Origin: Streptomyces sp. cg36
GTDB lineage: Bacteria > Actinomycetota > Actinomycetes > Streptomycetales > Streptomycetaceae
Assembly: GCF_041080675.1 (NCBI RefSeq)
Contig: NZ_CP163520.1
Location: forward strand, 5,456,001 to 5,520,000
DNA: 64,000 bases
Direction: 5' to 3'
The translations under genes and the position numbers were made by a program. Under the pieces are notes generated by a model. That model worked only from the letters and a program-made list of their open reading frames with translations. It did not search any database and had not been told where the DNA came from. How positions within the stretch are numbered: the first letter of the stretch is position 1; each line of letters begins with the position of its first letter. Of this stretch, positions 41,539 to 50,492 are shown one piece after another.

Positions 41539-42696
41539 ATGGGGAAGTCAGTGATTCTGAAAACCTTCGGCTGGTCATTCGTGATCACTGCGGTCGGTCT
41601 GGCGCTTGCGGTGCTCTACGACGGCTGGACCGCGTTCGGGATCGTGGCGATCCTGTCCATCCTGGAGATCTCGCTGTCGTTCGACAACGCGGTCGTCAAC
41701 GCGGGCATCCTGAAGAAGATGAACGCCTTCTGGCAGAAGATCTTCCTCACCGTCGGCGTGCTCATCGCGGTCTTCGGCATGCGGCTGGTCTTCCCCGTCG
41801 TCATCGTCGCCATCAGCGCCAAGATCGGCCCCATCGACGCCGTCAACCTCGCGCTGAACGAGAAGGAGCACTACAAGGAGCTGGTGACCGACGCGCACGC
41901 GTCGATCGCCGCCTTCGGTGGCATGTTCCTGCTCATGATCTTCCTGGACTTCATCTTCGAGGACCGGGACATCCAGTGGCTGCGCTGGATCGAGCGACCG
42001 CTGGCCAAGCTCGGCAAGGTCGACATGCTCTCGGTCTGCATCGCGCTCGTCGTGCTGCTGATCTCCTCGATGACCGTCGCGACCCACGCCCACCTGCACG
42101 GCGGGGCGCACGCGGACAAGGCCCAGACGGTCCTCATCTCCGGCATCGCCGGTCTCATCACGTACATGATCGTGGGCGGCCTCTCCGGGTACTTCGAGGA
42201 CAAGCTGGAGGAGGAAGAGGAAGCCGAGCTGGAGGCCGAGGAAGCGGCCAAGAAGAGCGGCAAGGGCGGCGCCTCGGCGGTCCTGCTGGCCGGCAAGGCC
42301 GCGTTCTTCATGTTCCTCTACCTGGAGGTCCTGGACGCCTCGTTCTCCTTCGACGGCGTCATCGGCGCCTTCGCCATCACCAACGACATCGTCCTGATGG
42401 CGCTCGGCCTCGGCATCGGCGCCATGTACGTACGGTCGCTGACCGTCTACCTGGTCCGCCAGGGCACCCTCGACGACTACGTCTACCTGGAGCACGGCGC
42501 GCACTACGCGATCGGCGCCCTCGCCGTGATCCTCCTGGTCACCATCCAGTACGAGATCAACGAGGTCATCACCGGTCTCGTCGGTGTCGTCCTGATCGCC
42601 TGGTCGTTCTGGTCCTCGGTCCGCCGCAACAAGCGGATCGCGGCCGAGGGCGGCGAGGGGGCCGGCGAGAAGGCGGAAGTCTCCACCGGGGTCTGA
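41539..42696 (+). CDS. DUF475 / TerC-like membrane protein
   Basis: A 385-residue integral membrane protein of the TerC superfamily. About nine hydrophobic segments; the paired metal-binding helix motifs are visible as ILSILEISLSFDNAVVNAGI (about 36-55) and LEVLDASFSFDGVIGAFAIT (about 258-277), each with E/D-x-x-x-S-F-D. A charged cytoplasmic loop (KLEEEEEAELEAEEAAKK, about 218-235) and a His-rich luminal segment (THAHLHGGAHADK, about 180-192) are extra features. TerC proteins move or present manganese/calcium and anchor TerD at the membrane. The ATG at 41539 or the GTG at 41551 (GGGGAAG directly upstream) may be the true start. Confidence 0.9.
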   Translation: MGKSVILKTFGWSFVITAVGLALAVLYDGWTAFGIVAILSILEISLSFDNAVVNAGILKKMNAFWQKIFLTVGVLIAVFGMRLVFPVVIVAISAKIGPIDAVNLALNEKEHYKELVTDAHASIAAFGGMFLLMIFLDFIFEDRDIQWLRWIERPLAKLGKVDMLSVCIALVVLLISSMTVATHAHLHGGAHADKAQTVLISGIAGLITYMIVGGLSGYFEDKLEEEEEAELEAEEAAKKSGKGGASAVLLAGKAAFFMFLYLEVLDASFSFDGVIGAFAITNDIVLMALGLGIGAMYVRSLTVYLVRQGTLDDYVYLEHGAHYAIGALAVILLVTIQYEINEVITGLVGVVLIAWSFWSSVRRNKRIAAEGGEGAGEKAEVSTGV

Positions 42697-42831
42697 CGTC
42701 CGGGGTGTGACCCGTCGACGATTGCGGAACGCTCTGAGCGGGGCGGTCATGAGGTCCGTTGCCTCCTGGCCGCCCCGCCGTTCTGTGAGGCGGGGCCGCG
42801 CACGACATATCCGTATAGGGGTGGGGAAGAA

Positions 42832-43566
42832 ATGGCCTTCTGGGACAGCCTGTGGCGGGGCAGGCCGTCGGCGCAGTTCGACACGGGCAGCGCCGCGAGC
42901 AACTCCATCGAGCTGACCAAACGGCACCCGGTGGTCTCGCTGGGCAAGCAGGGCGCCAACTCCGGCAGTCTGCGCGTCAACCTGTCGTGGCGGATGCGCA
43001 CCTCCGACTTCGGCGGCCGGTCGCAGCCGAGCGTGCTGCGCCACCCGTTCAAGCTCTTCAAGCCGGACGTGGTCCAGGCCCACACCCAGGGCGTCGTCAA
43101 CGTCGACCTCGACCTCGGGGTCCTCTATGAGCTGACCGACGGCTCCAAGGGCGTGGTGCAGCCGCTGGGCAGCTTCTTCGGGGCCACCAACGCGCCGCCG
43201 TACGTCCAGCTCAGCGGCGACGACCGGTTCGGCTCCCCGTCCGGCGAGACGATCTACGTCAACCTGGACCACCGCGAGTCCATCAAGCGGCTGCTGGTCT
43301 TCGTCTACATCTACGACCAGACGCCCGCCTTCGACCGCACCCACGCCAAGGTCACGCTCTACCCGAGCAACGGTCCCAGGATCGAGATCGACCTCGACGA
43401 GCACGCCCCGCAGGCCCGCTCCTGCGCGGTGGTGACCATCGAGAACGTCAAGGGCGACATGGTGGTGCGGCGCGAGGTGAAGTTCGTCTACGGCTTCCAG
43501 GCCGAGCTGGACCGGCTGTACGGATGGGGCCTGCAGTGGGGCCGGGGCTACAAGGCGAAGGCATGA
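42832..43566 (+). CDS. TerA-like tellurium-resistance protein
   Basis: A 244-residue Ter-family protein with a divergent TerD-like fold: VVNVDLDLGVLYELTDGSKG (about 85-104), DDRFGSPSGETIYVNLDH, VFVYIYDQTPAFDRTHAKVT and a C-terminal REVKFVYGFQAELDRLYGWG. The acidic loop of TerD is partly replaced. TerA proteins associate with TerD/TerC complexes. Start ATG at 42832 after GGGGAAGAA. It lies downstream of the DUF475 gene in the same direction and probably belongs to the same transcript. Confidence 0.85.
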   Translation: MAFWDSLWRGRPSAQFDTGSAASNSIELTKRHPVVSLGKQGANSGSLRVNLSWRMRTSDFGGRSQPSVLRHPFKLFKPDVVQAHTQGVVNVDLDLGVLYELTDGSKGVVQPLGSFFGATNAPPYVQLSGDDRFGSPSGETIYVNLDHRESIKRLLVFVYIYDQTPAFDRTHAKVTLYPSNGPRIEIDLDEHAPQARSCAVVTIENVKGDMVVRREVKFVYGFQAELDRLYGWGLQWGRGYKAKA

Positions 43567-43618
43567 GAGCCGGGGCGTGAGCGGGCCAGGCGGCCATCCG
43601 GCCGCCCGCCCCCGCCGG

Positions 43619-44488
43619 TCACTGCCGGATGAACTGCGGCCCCATCGGGGGCAGCACGAATTCCGGGTCGAAGGAGTCGGCCCCGGTCACCGCGGGCTGC
43701 GGGTAGCCGTACCCGGAACGGTCCGCCGCGCCGGACGCGGGCTGCGGATAGCCGTACGAGGGCTGCCCCGCCGGCGCGTGCTGCGGCGGCGCGGGGTGCG
43801 GGTAGCCGTAGGCGGGCGCGGAGGTCGGCATCGGCGGCACGTACGGCTGGGTCTGCGGCTGGGGCAGCGGCTGGGGCTGGGACTGCGACGGGGGCGCGGC
43901 GTGGGCCGGGGCCTGCTGGTCCGCCCCCTCGCCGCCCTGCCCGGCGTCCTCGTCCACCGAGATCCCGTACTCGGTGGCCAGGCCCACCAGGCCGGTCGGA
44001 TAGCCCTGGCCGACCGCGCGGAACTTCCAGGCGTCGCCGCGCCGGTACAGCTCCCCGCAGATGATCGCGGTCTCCTCGCCGGTCTCCGCCTTCACATCGA
44101 ACACGGCGAGCGGCTCGGCCCCGGCCGGGCCCGCGTCGTACAGCAGAACCCGCAGGTCACGCACGGAACCGAAGGTCGCGCCGTCCGAGGACGCGGTGAC
44201 CAGGACCCGCTCGACGGAGGCGTCCAGCGCGGTCAGATCGGCCTCGATGGTGTCGGTGAGGCCCTCGCCGACCCGCTTCTTGGGCAGCCGCCGCACCAGG
44301 CCGGAGGGGTGGCGCGGCTGGTTGTAGAAGACGAAGTCCTCGTCGGAGCGCACACGGCCGTCGGCGGCGAGCAGCAGGGCCGAGGCGTCCACGTCCGGGA
44401 CGTCGGCGCCCGGCGTCCAGCGGAGCACGGCCCGTACGGCCGTGGCGTCCAGCGGGACGTTGGATCCCTTCAGCATCGCGTGCGTCAT
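43619..44488 (-). CDS. TerD-family protein with Pro/Gln/Tyr-rich tail
   Basis: A 289-residue protein: a TerD domain (about 1-170; DVDASALLLAADGRVRSDED, VFYNQPRHPSGLV, TAIICGELYRRGDAWKFRA) then a long disordered tail with Gln/Pro runs and three GYGYPQPA-type repeats (SYGYPQPAS, GYGYPQPAV, AYGYPHPAP), ending FDPEFVLPPMGPQFIRQ. Calcium loops are less acidic than in the two tandem TerD copies. The tail resembles adhesive or phase-separating linkers. The gene is convergent with the TerA-like gene. Start at ATG 44488 (AGGA 8 bases upstream) or ATG 44497. Confidence 0.88.
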   Translation of the reverse strand: MTHAMLKGSNVPLDATAVRAVLRWTPGADVPDVDASALLLAADGRVRSDEDFVFYNQPRHPSGLVRRLPKKRVGEGLTDTIEADLTALDASVERVLVTASSDGATFGSVRDLRVLLYDAGPAGAEPLAVFDVKAETGEETAIICGELYRRGDAWKFRAVGQGYPTGLVGLATEYGISVDEDAGQGGEGADQQAPAHAAPPSQSQPQPLPQPQTQPYVPPMPTSAPAYGYPHPAPPQHAPAGQPSYGYPQPASGAADRSGYGYPQPAVTGADSFDPEFVLPPMGPQFIRQ

Positions 44489-44550
44489 GGTCGCCATCCT
44501 GCCTTCCCGCCGCCCGCCCGGACAACGCGGGGGCCTTGTCCCGCAGATGA

Positions 44551-44573
44551 GCGGTACGTACCTTACGTACCGC
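44551..44573. promoter_or_regulatory. 23-base perfect inverted repeat between terD and the HpcH gene
   Basis: Arms GCGGTACGTA (44551-44560) and TACGTACCGC (44564-44573) with spacer CCT. It is centred between divergent genes, 63 bases from the TerD start. It fits a dimeric regulator site that could control both the Ter proteins and the enzyme operon. TACTAT at 44655-44660 is a good -10 for the rightward operon. Confidence 0.55.
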
Positions 44574-44717
44574 GTACGCGCGCGGCACGGGAAGGGCGCG
44601 GGCGAGTTACCGCGATTTCATACGGACGGGGAACTCGGGACGCCGCTTCCTACGTACTATTACCGGCCACCCACCGTCAGCCCGTCCGTGCCATCGTTGC
44701 AGTACAGGGGAATCCAT

Positions 44718-45881
44718 ATGCGTCACTTCGGGCACGTTCCGCCTGCTGCTCGGAAGGACCTGTTCCACCGGGAGCCCGCCGAGTTCAGCTCGGACTCTCC
44801 CGCACGGGTGCTGGCCGCCGCCCTCGGAGCCACGCTCTACAGCCCGGCGACCCGGCCCTCGCTCGCCGACGACGTGCTGAAGCAGGCCCGGCGCGGAGTG
44901 GTCTCCATGGTGCTCTGCCTGGAGGATTCGATCGATGACGCCGAGGTGGCGGGGGGCGAGGAGAACCTGGTCCGCCAGTTCGCGGAGCTCGACGCGCGCG
45001 GCGGCGAGCCCCCGCTGCTGTTCATCCGGGTCCGCGAGCCCGCCCAGATCCCCGATCTGGTGCGCCGGCTCGGCCCCTCGGTGCGGCTGCTGTCCGGATT
45101 CGTACTGCCGAAGTTCACCGAGGAGCGCGGAGTGCCGTTCCTGGAGGCGCTGACGGCGGCCGAGGCCGCGGCGGGCCGCCGGCTCTTCGCGATGCCGGTG
45201 CTGGAGTCGCCCGAGCTGCTCCATCTGGAGACCCGCTGCGAGACGCTGACCGGCATCGCCCGCACCGTCGACAAGTACCGGGAGCGGGTGCTGGCGCTGC
45301 GGCTGGGCGTGACCGACTTCTGCTCCGCGTACGGGCTGCGCCGCTCGCCCGACATGACGGCGTACGACGTGCAGATCGTCGCCGGGGTGATCGCCGACGT
45401 GGTGAACGTACTGGGCCGGGCCGACGGCACTGGGTACACGATCACCGGCCCGGTCTGGGAGTACTTCAGACTGCAGGAGCGCATGTTCAAGCCCCAGCTG
45501 CGCCGCAGCCCCTTCCTGGAGGGGCGCGCCGAGGAGCTGCGCGACGCGCTGATCGAGCACGACATCGACGGCCTGCTGCGCGAGATAGAGCTCGACCGGG
45601 CCAACGGGCTGCTCGGCAAGACCTGCATCCACCCCTCCCACGTGGTGCCGGTGCACGCCCTGTCCGTGGTCAGCCACGAGGAGTACAGCGACGCGCGGGA
45701 CATCCTGCGCCCCGAGCGGGGCGGGGGAGGGGTGCTGCGCTCGGCGTACACCAACAAGATGAACGAGGTGAAGCCGCACCGCGCCTGGGCCGAGCGGACC
45801 CTGCTGCGCGCCGAGGTCTTCGGCGTCGCGCACGAGGACGCCGGCTTCGTGGAGCTGCTCACCGCCGGCCTGTCCGGATGA
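44718..45881 (+). CDS. HpcH/HpaI aldolase / citrate lyase-like enzyme (Ter-associated)
   Basis: A 387-residue TIM-barrel lyase of the CitE/HpcH superfamily. Features: SMVLCLEDSIDDAEVAGGEE (metal/acid residues, about 64-83), LLFIRVREPAQIPDLV, GFVLPKFTEERG, LFAMPVLESPELLHLE, LRLGVTDFCSAYGLRRSPDM (about 193-212) and GKTCIHPSHVVPVHAL near 305. It belongs to the branch found next to ter genes, not to citrate lyase complexes. Likely reaction: C-C bond formation or cleavage on an acyl-CoA or keto acid, product unknown. Start ATG at 44718 after CAGGGG. Its TGA overlaps the ATG of the next gene, so the two are translationally coupled. Confidence 0.88.
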   Translation: MRHFGHVPPAARKDLFHREPAEFSSDSPARVLAAALGATLYSPATRPSLADDVLKQARRGVVSMVLCLEDSIDDAEVAGGEENLVRQFAELDARGGEPPLLFIRVREPAQIPDLVRRLGPSVRLLSGFVLPKFTEERGVPFLEALTAAEAAAGRRLFAMPVLESPELLHLETRCETLTGIARTVDKYRERVLALRLGVTDFCSAYGLRRSPDMTAYDVQIVAGVIADVVNVLGRADGTGYTITGPVWEYFRLQERMFKPQLRRSPFLEGRAEELRDALIEHDIDGLLREIELDRANGLLGKTCIHPSHVVPVHALSVVSHEEYSDARDILRPERGGGGVLRSAYTNKMNEVKPHRAWAERTLLRAEVFGVAHEDAGFVELLTAGLSG

Positions 45882-48751
45882 CCGGCTCAGAGATACGCAG
45901 AGGATTCGACAACGTGGTGGTCTGGTCGGGAACGTGGGTCGCGCGGCGGCTCGGGGTCGAACTCCAGGGCGACGAGCGGTTGCCCGGGCTGCTGGGCCTG
46001 GCCCTGCGCCGCAACCCCAAGCGCGCGCACCTGCTGGTCTCCAACGTGCTGGGCAAGCACGTGCCGCAGTGGCCCTCGCGGGTGTACGGGGCGGGGTTCG
46101 CGCTGGGCGAGGAGGTGCGGGAGCTGCTCGGCCCCGACGCGGCCGGGGCGGTCGTCCTCGGGTACGCGGAGACGGCCACCGGCCTCGGGCACGCGGTGGC
46201 CGACGGGATCGGGGTGGCGCCGTACCTCCACTCCACCCGCCGCCCGGTCGCCGGGGTGGCGCGCGCGGGCGGCTTCGAGGAGTCCCACTCCCACGCGACC
46301 TCGCACCTGCTGCTGCCGGAGGATCCGGCGCTGCTGGCCGGGGAGGGGGCGCTGGTCCTGGTCGACGACGAGTTCTCGACGGGCAACACCGTCCTGAACA
46401 CGATCCGGAGCCTGCACGCCCGCTTCCCGCGCTCGCGGTACGTGATAGTCGCCCTGGTCGACATGCGCTCCCCGGCCGACCGGGACCGCCTGACCGCGTT
46501 CGCGGCGGAGATCGGGGCCGAGGTGTCCCTGGTCGCCTCGGCAGCAGGAACGGTTCTGCTGCCGGAGGGGGTGCTGGAGCGGGGGATGGCGCTGGTGGCC
46601 GAGCACGAGCGGGGGGCTGAGCCGGAGGCGGCGGCGGGGGCCGTGCCGGGCGCCCCGGACGTGGTGGCGGGGCCCGTGGCGGACGGGGTGGCGGGGCCCG
46701 GCCCGGACGTCCCGGACGCGGTGATGGGGCAGGTCCCGGGCGCGGCGGACGTGGTGGCGGGGCCCGGGCCGCGCGCTGCGGCCGTGGCGGCCGGGCACGT
46801 CCCGGGCGCGGCGGAGGTGCCGGCTGGGCACGAGTCCCTGCCGGATGCGGCGGCCGGGGTGGCCGCGCGCGAGCCGGACGTCCCGGACGCGGACGCCTCG
46901 GACGCGGCGGCGGGGGCCGTGCCGGGCGTGGTGGCCCGGTCCCTCCCGGACGCGGTGGCCGGGCTGCCCCGTGGCGGGGAGCCGTCGCTCGGGGCGGGCG
47001 GCCGTGGTGGGCGCGAGGCGGAGCGTGCCGCCGCCCGCGTGCGCGCCGTCGACCTCGCCTGGCCCCCCGGTCTCCCCGACGGGGGCCGCCACGGGTTCAC
47101 CCCCGCGCACCGGGGCGCGCTGGACGCCGCCCTGCCCGGGATGGCCGCCGCCCTGGCGGGGGCGCTGGGGGACACCCCCGGCCGCACCCTCGTCCTCGGC
47201 TTCGAGGAGCTGATGTACGCCCCGCTCCGCCTCGGCCTCGCCCTGGAGGACGCGGGCGTGGATGTCCGGTTCTCCACCACCACCCGCTCCCCGGTGCTGG
47301 CCGTGGACGACCCCGGCTACGCCATCCGCACCCGGCTCGTCTTCCCCGCCCACGACGCGCCCGCCGACGGCCCCGGCGAGCGGTACGCCTACAACGTGGC
47401 GGGCGCCGGATTCGACAGCGTCGTCGCCGTCGTCGACTCCACCGCCGACACCCCCGAACTGCACGCCCCCGACGGGCTGCTGGCCCGGCTCGCCGCGCAC
47501 GTCCCGCGCGTCGTGCTGGCCGTCGTCCCCTCGTACGTACCCGAAGGTGCCCCCATGCCCCAGCCCCTGCCCGAGCCCCTGCGCGGGCCCGACTTCTCCT
47601 CGTACGCGCCCGACGAGGTCGGCTGGCTGCTCAAGGACCTCTCCGGGGTGGAGCTGGAGGCGCCCACCGAGGAGCGCGAGGAGGCCATCCAGAGCGGCGG
47701 CGCGCACTACGCCGAGTCGCTGCCGGTCGAGTACCAGCCCTCGCCCCAGTACCAGGAGCTCTTCCACGCCGCGCTGGACGCCTCGGCCGACCGGATCGCG
47801 CGGGCCGTCGGCACGGTGACCGAGACCGTCCTGGCCGAGCTCCCCCAGCGGCGCGGGCGCGGCGGGGCCGCCCCGGGGCCCGTCCTGGTCTCGCTGGCCC
47901 GCGCGGGCACCCCCGTGGGCGTCCTGATGCGCCGCTGGGCGCGGCTGCGCCACGGCCTGGACCTGCCGCACTACGCCGTCTCCATCGTGCGCGGCCGGGG
48001 CATCGACCCCAACGCGCTGCGCTGGCTCGCCGCCCACCACGACCCGGCCGACGTGGTCTTCGTCGACGGCTGGACCGGCAAGGGCGCCATCACCCGCGAA
48101 CTGGCCGCCGCCGTCGCCGAGTTCGAGGCCGCCGAGGGCGTCACCGGCTTCGACCCGGAGATCGCCGTCCTCGCCGACCCGGGCTCGTGCGTACGCACCT
48201 ACGGCACCCGGGACGACTTCCTGATCCCGTCCGCCTGCCTCAACTCCACCGTCTCCGGGCTCATATCGCGGACCGTGCTGCGCGCGGACCTGATCGGGCC
48301 CGGCGACTTCCACGGCGCCAAGTTCTACCGCGAGCTCGCCGGGGCGGACGTCTCCGGCGCCTTCCTCGACGCCGTCACCGCCCGCTTCGACGACGTCGCC
48401 GCCGACGTGGACGCCGAGGCCAAGCTGCTCCAGGCCGCCGACCGCAGCCCCACCTGGGAGGGCTGGGCGGCGGTCGAGCGGATCAGCGAGGAGTACGGCA
48501 TCCACGACGTCAACCTGGTCAAGCCCGGCGTCGGCGAGACCACCCGCGTCCTGCTGCGCCGTGTCCCCTGGAAGATCCTGGCCCACCGGGGCGCCGGGGC
48601 CGACCTCGACCACGTACGCCTCCTTGCGGAGCAGCGCGGGGTTCCGGTCGAATGGGTCGACGATCTGCCGTACAGCTGCGTAGGTCTGATCCACCCCCAG
48701 TACACGCGCGGGGCGACCGGCGCCGACGGCAAGGCGGTGGCCACCCGATGA
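45878..48751 (+). CDS. Phosphoribosyltransferase-TRSP-StiP fusion protein (Ter-associated)
   Basis: A 957-residue multidomain protein. (1) Phosphoribosyltransferase domain at about 1-245, with the PRPP loop LVLVDDEFSTGNTVLNTI at about 160-176. (2) An Ala/Gly/Pro/Asp-rich low-complexity linker at about 247-387 built of degenerate VPGAADVVAGPGP-like units. (3) A TRSP domain, named for its conserved residues, with FSTTTRSPVLAVDD near 465. (4) A StiP-type domain from about 573 (FSSYAPDEVGWLLKDLSGVE) including VLVSLARAGTPVGVLMRRW, a second PRTase-like loop FVDGWTGKGAITREL and ADPGSCVRTYGT. These domains are usually encoded by separate genes in ter loci. ATGA overlaps on both sides couple it to the lyase and the HAD gene. 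The expected role is making a ribose-linked metabolite; not demonstrated. Confidence 0.85.
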   Translation: MTGSEIRRGFDNVVVWSGTWVARRLGVELQGDERLPGLLGLALRRNPKRAHLLVSNVLGKHVPQWPSRVYGAGFALGEEVRELLGPDAAGAVVLGYAETATGLGHAVADGIGVAPYLHSTRRPVAGVARAGGFEESHSHATSHLLLPEDPALLAGEGALVLVDDEFSTGNTVLNTIRSLHARFPRSRYVIVALVDMRSPADRDRLTAFAAEIGAEVSLVASAAGTVLLPEGVLERGMALVAEHERGAEPEAAAGAVPGAPDVVAGPVADGVAGPGPDVPDAVMGQVPGAADVVAGPGPRAAAVAAGHVPGAAEVPAGHESLPDAAAGVAAREPDVPDADASDAAAGAVPGVVARSLPDAVAGLPRGGEPSLGAGGRGGREAERAAARVRAVDLAWPPGLPDGGRHGFTPAHRGALDAALPGMAAALAGALGDTPGRTLVLGFEELMYAPLRLGLALEDAGVDVRFSTTTRSPVLAVDDPGYAIRTRLVFPAHDAPADGPGERYAYNVAGAGFDSVVAVVDSTADTPELHAPDGLLARLAAHVPRVVLAVVPSYVPEGAPMPQPLPEPLRGPDFSSYAPDEVGWLLKDLSGVELEAPTEEREEAIQSGGAHYAESLPVEYQPSPQYQELFHAALDASADRIARAVGTVTETVLAELPQRRGRGGAAPGPVLVSLARAGTPVGVLMRRWARLRHGLDLPHYAVSIVRGRGIDPNALRWLAAHHDPADVVFVDGWTGKGAITRELAAAVAEFEAAEGVTGFDPEIAVLADPGSCVRTYGTRDDFLIPSACLNSTVSGLISRTVLRADLIGPGDFHGAKFYRELAGADVSGAFLDAVTARFDDVAADVDAEAKLLQAADRSPTWEGWAAVERISEEYGIHDVNLVKPGVGETTRVLLRRVPWKILAHRGAGADLDHVRLLAEQRGVPVEWVDDLPYSCVGLIHPQYTRGATGADGKAVATR

Positions 48752-49629
48752 GCACCCTGATCGCCAGCGACCTCGACCGCACGCTGATCTACTCGGCGGC
48801 GGCCCTCGACCTGACCATGCCCGACCCCCGGGCGCCCCGGCTGCTCTGCGTGGAGATCCACGAGCACAAGCCGCTCTCGTACATGACCGAGCGCGCGGCG
48901 GCGCTGCTGAGCGCGCTGAAGGCGGAGCCGGGGACGGTGTTCGTGCCGACCACGACCCGCACCCGCAAGCAGTACCAGCGCATCCAACTGCCCGGCCTGC
49001 CCGCGAAGTTCGCGATCTGCGCCAACGGCGGCCAGCTGCTGGTCGATGGCGTCGCGGACCGCGACTGGCGGCGCCTGGTGGGGGCGCGCATCGACGCCGA
49101 GTGCGCCACCCTGGACGAGGTCCGGGCGCACATCGCGGCCGTCGCCGACCCGGTGTGGCTGCGCAAGGAGCGGGTCGCCGAGGACCTGTTCGCGTATCTG
49201 GTCGTCGAGCGCGCGCTGCTGCCCGACGGCTGGCTGGAGGAGCTCTCCGCCTGGGCCGAGCCGCGCGGCTGGACCGTCTCGCTCCAGGGGCGCAAGATCT
49301 ACGCGGTGCCCCGGCCGCTCACCAAGAGCGCGGCCGTCCACGAGGTGGCACGCCGGACCGGCGCCGAACTCACCCTGGCCGCCGGGGACTCGCTGCTCGA
49401 CGCGGACCTGCTGCTCGCCGCCGACCTGGGCTGGCGGCCGGGCCACGGCGAACTCGCCGACGCGGGCTGGACCGCGCCGCACGTCGGGGTCCTCGACGAG
49501 CGGGGCGTCCTCGCGGGCGAGGAGATCGTCCGCCGGTTCGCGGCCCGCGCCGCCGAGGCCGCCGCCTCGGCCGACCCGGCCGGATCCACCGGCGCCGACA
49601 CCGCCCCGGATGCCCCGGCGACGGCCTGA
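48748..49629 (+). CDS. HAD-superfamily hydrolase (Ter-associated)
   Basis: A 293-residue phosphatase of the Cof-like HAD group. Motif I is IASDLDRTLIYS (nucleophile Asp about 8), motif II FVPTTTRTRKQYQR (about 68), motif III Lys in PLTKSAAVHEVA (about 192) and motif IV LAAGDSLLDADLLLAADLGW (about 210-225). It starts with an ATGA overlap on the fusion gene. By context it removes a phosphate from a late intermediate of the predicted nucleoside-like pathway. The last 25 residues are an Ala/Asp-rich tail of no known role. Confidence 0.88.
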   Translation: MSTLIASDLDRTLIYSAAALDLTMPDPRAPRLLCVEIHEHKPLSYMTERAAALLSALKAEPGTVFVPTTTRTRKQYQRIQLPGLPAKFAICANGGQLLVDGVADRDWRRLVGARIDAECATLDEVRAHIAAVADPVWLRKERVAEDLFAYLVVERALLPDGWLEELSAWAEPRGWTVSLQGRKIYAVPRPLTKSAAVHEVARRTGAELTLAAGDSLLDADLLLAADLGWRPGHGELADAGWTAPHVGVLDERGVLAGEEIVRRFAARAAEAAASADPAGSTGADTAPDAPATA

Positions 49630-49649
49630 CCGGTCGCATACTCGTCCCC

Positions 49650-50309
49650 ATGGCCAAGGGAAACAGCACCAGGATCACGGACGAGTTGTACGCGTACATG
49701 CTGGCGCAGAACCCGCCCCTGGACGGGGTGCAGCGCGCGCTCGTGGAGACGACGTACGCCCGGCTGCCCGACCACGCGGGCAAGCAGTCGGCCGAGGAGC
49801 AGGCGCCGCTGCTGGCGTTCCTGGTCCGGCTCACGGGCGCGCGGCACGTGGTGGAGGTCGGCACCTTCACCGGCTTCTCCGCGCTCGCCATGGCGCAGGC
49901 GCTGCCCGAGGACGGGACGCTGATCGCGTGCGACATCTCGGAGGAGTGGACCGCGTACGGGCGCGAGGCATGGGCGGCGGCGGGCGTCGCGGACCGCATC
50001 GACCTGCGGATCGCCCCGGCCCTCGACACCCTGCGCGCGATGCCCGCCGAGCCGCACGTCGACTTCGCCTACCTGGACGCGGACAAGGGCAACTACCCGG
50101 AGTACTGGGAAGAGTTGGTGCCCCGGATGCGGCGGAACGGGCTGATCGCCGTGGACAACGTGTTCTTCCACGGCACGGTCGTCGACCCCGCCGCTACCGG
50201 TGACGCGGCGGCCGTCCAGCGCTTCAACGAGCGGGTGCGGACGGACGAGCGGATGGACAGCGTGATGCTGACCGTGGCGGACGGCCTCACCCTGTCCCGC
50301 AAACGCTGA
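49650..50309 (+). CDS. O-methyltransferase, class I SAM-dependent (family 3)
   Basis: A 219-residue cation-dependent O-methyltransferase of the caffeoyl-CoA/catechol type. SAM motif I HVVEVGTFTGFSALAMA (about 65-81), CDISEEWTAYGREAW, the metal-binding Asp in FAYLDADKGNYPEYW (about 137-150) and VDNVFFHGTVVDP (about 163). The start ATG at 49650 is only 20 bases after the HAD stop, so it may belong to the Ter enzyme operon and decorate its product; such methyltransferases also occur alone in Streptomyces. Confidence 0.88.
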   Translation: MAKGNSTRITDELYAYMLAQNPPLDGVQRALVETTYARLPDHAGKQSAEEQAPLLAFLVRLTGARHVVEVGTFTGFSALAMAQALPEDGTLIACDISEEWTAYGREAWAAAGVADRIDLRIAPALDTLRAMPAEPHVDFAYLDADKGNYPEYWEELVPRMRRNGLIAVDNVFFHGTVVDPAATGDAAAVQRFNERVRTDERMDSVMLTVADGLTLSRKR

Positions 50310-50492
50310 ACGGGCGGCCCGGGGGCCGGGGTCCTGGGCGCTGGTCCGGCGACCCGGGCCCGGGTCCGGGGTATGGCGGCCCGGTGGCCCGGCTCCTCGG
50401 CCCGACGGCCCGGGCCCCGCTCCTGGCGGCCCGGCGGCCCCGGTCCGGCCCCCGGGTCCGGCGGCCCGGGCCCGTGGATCCCGCGCCGCGCT
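50310..50492. repeat. GGCCCGG-type simple-sequence tract
   Basis: Convergent gap of 180 bases made almost only of C and G, with irregular GGCGGCCCGG / GGTCCGG units. No gene. It may help terminate both flanking genes through GC stems. Confidence 0.5.
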
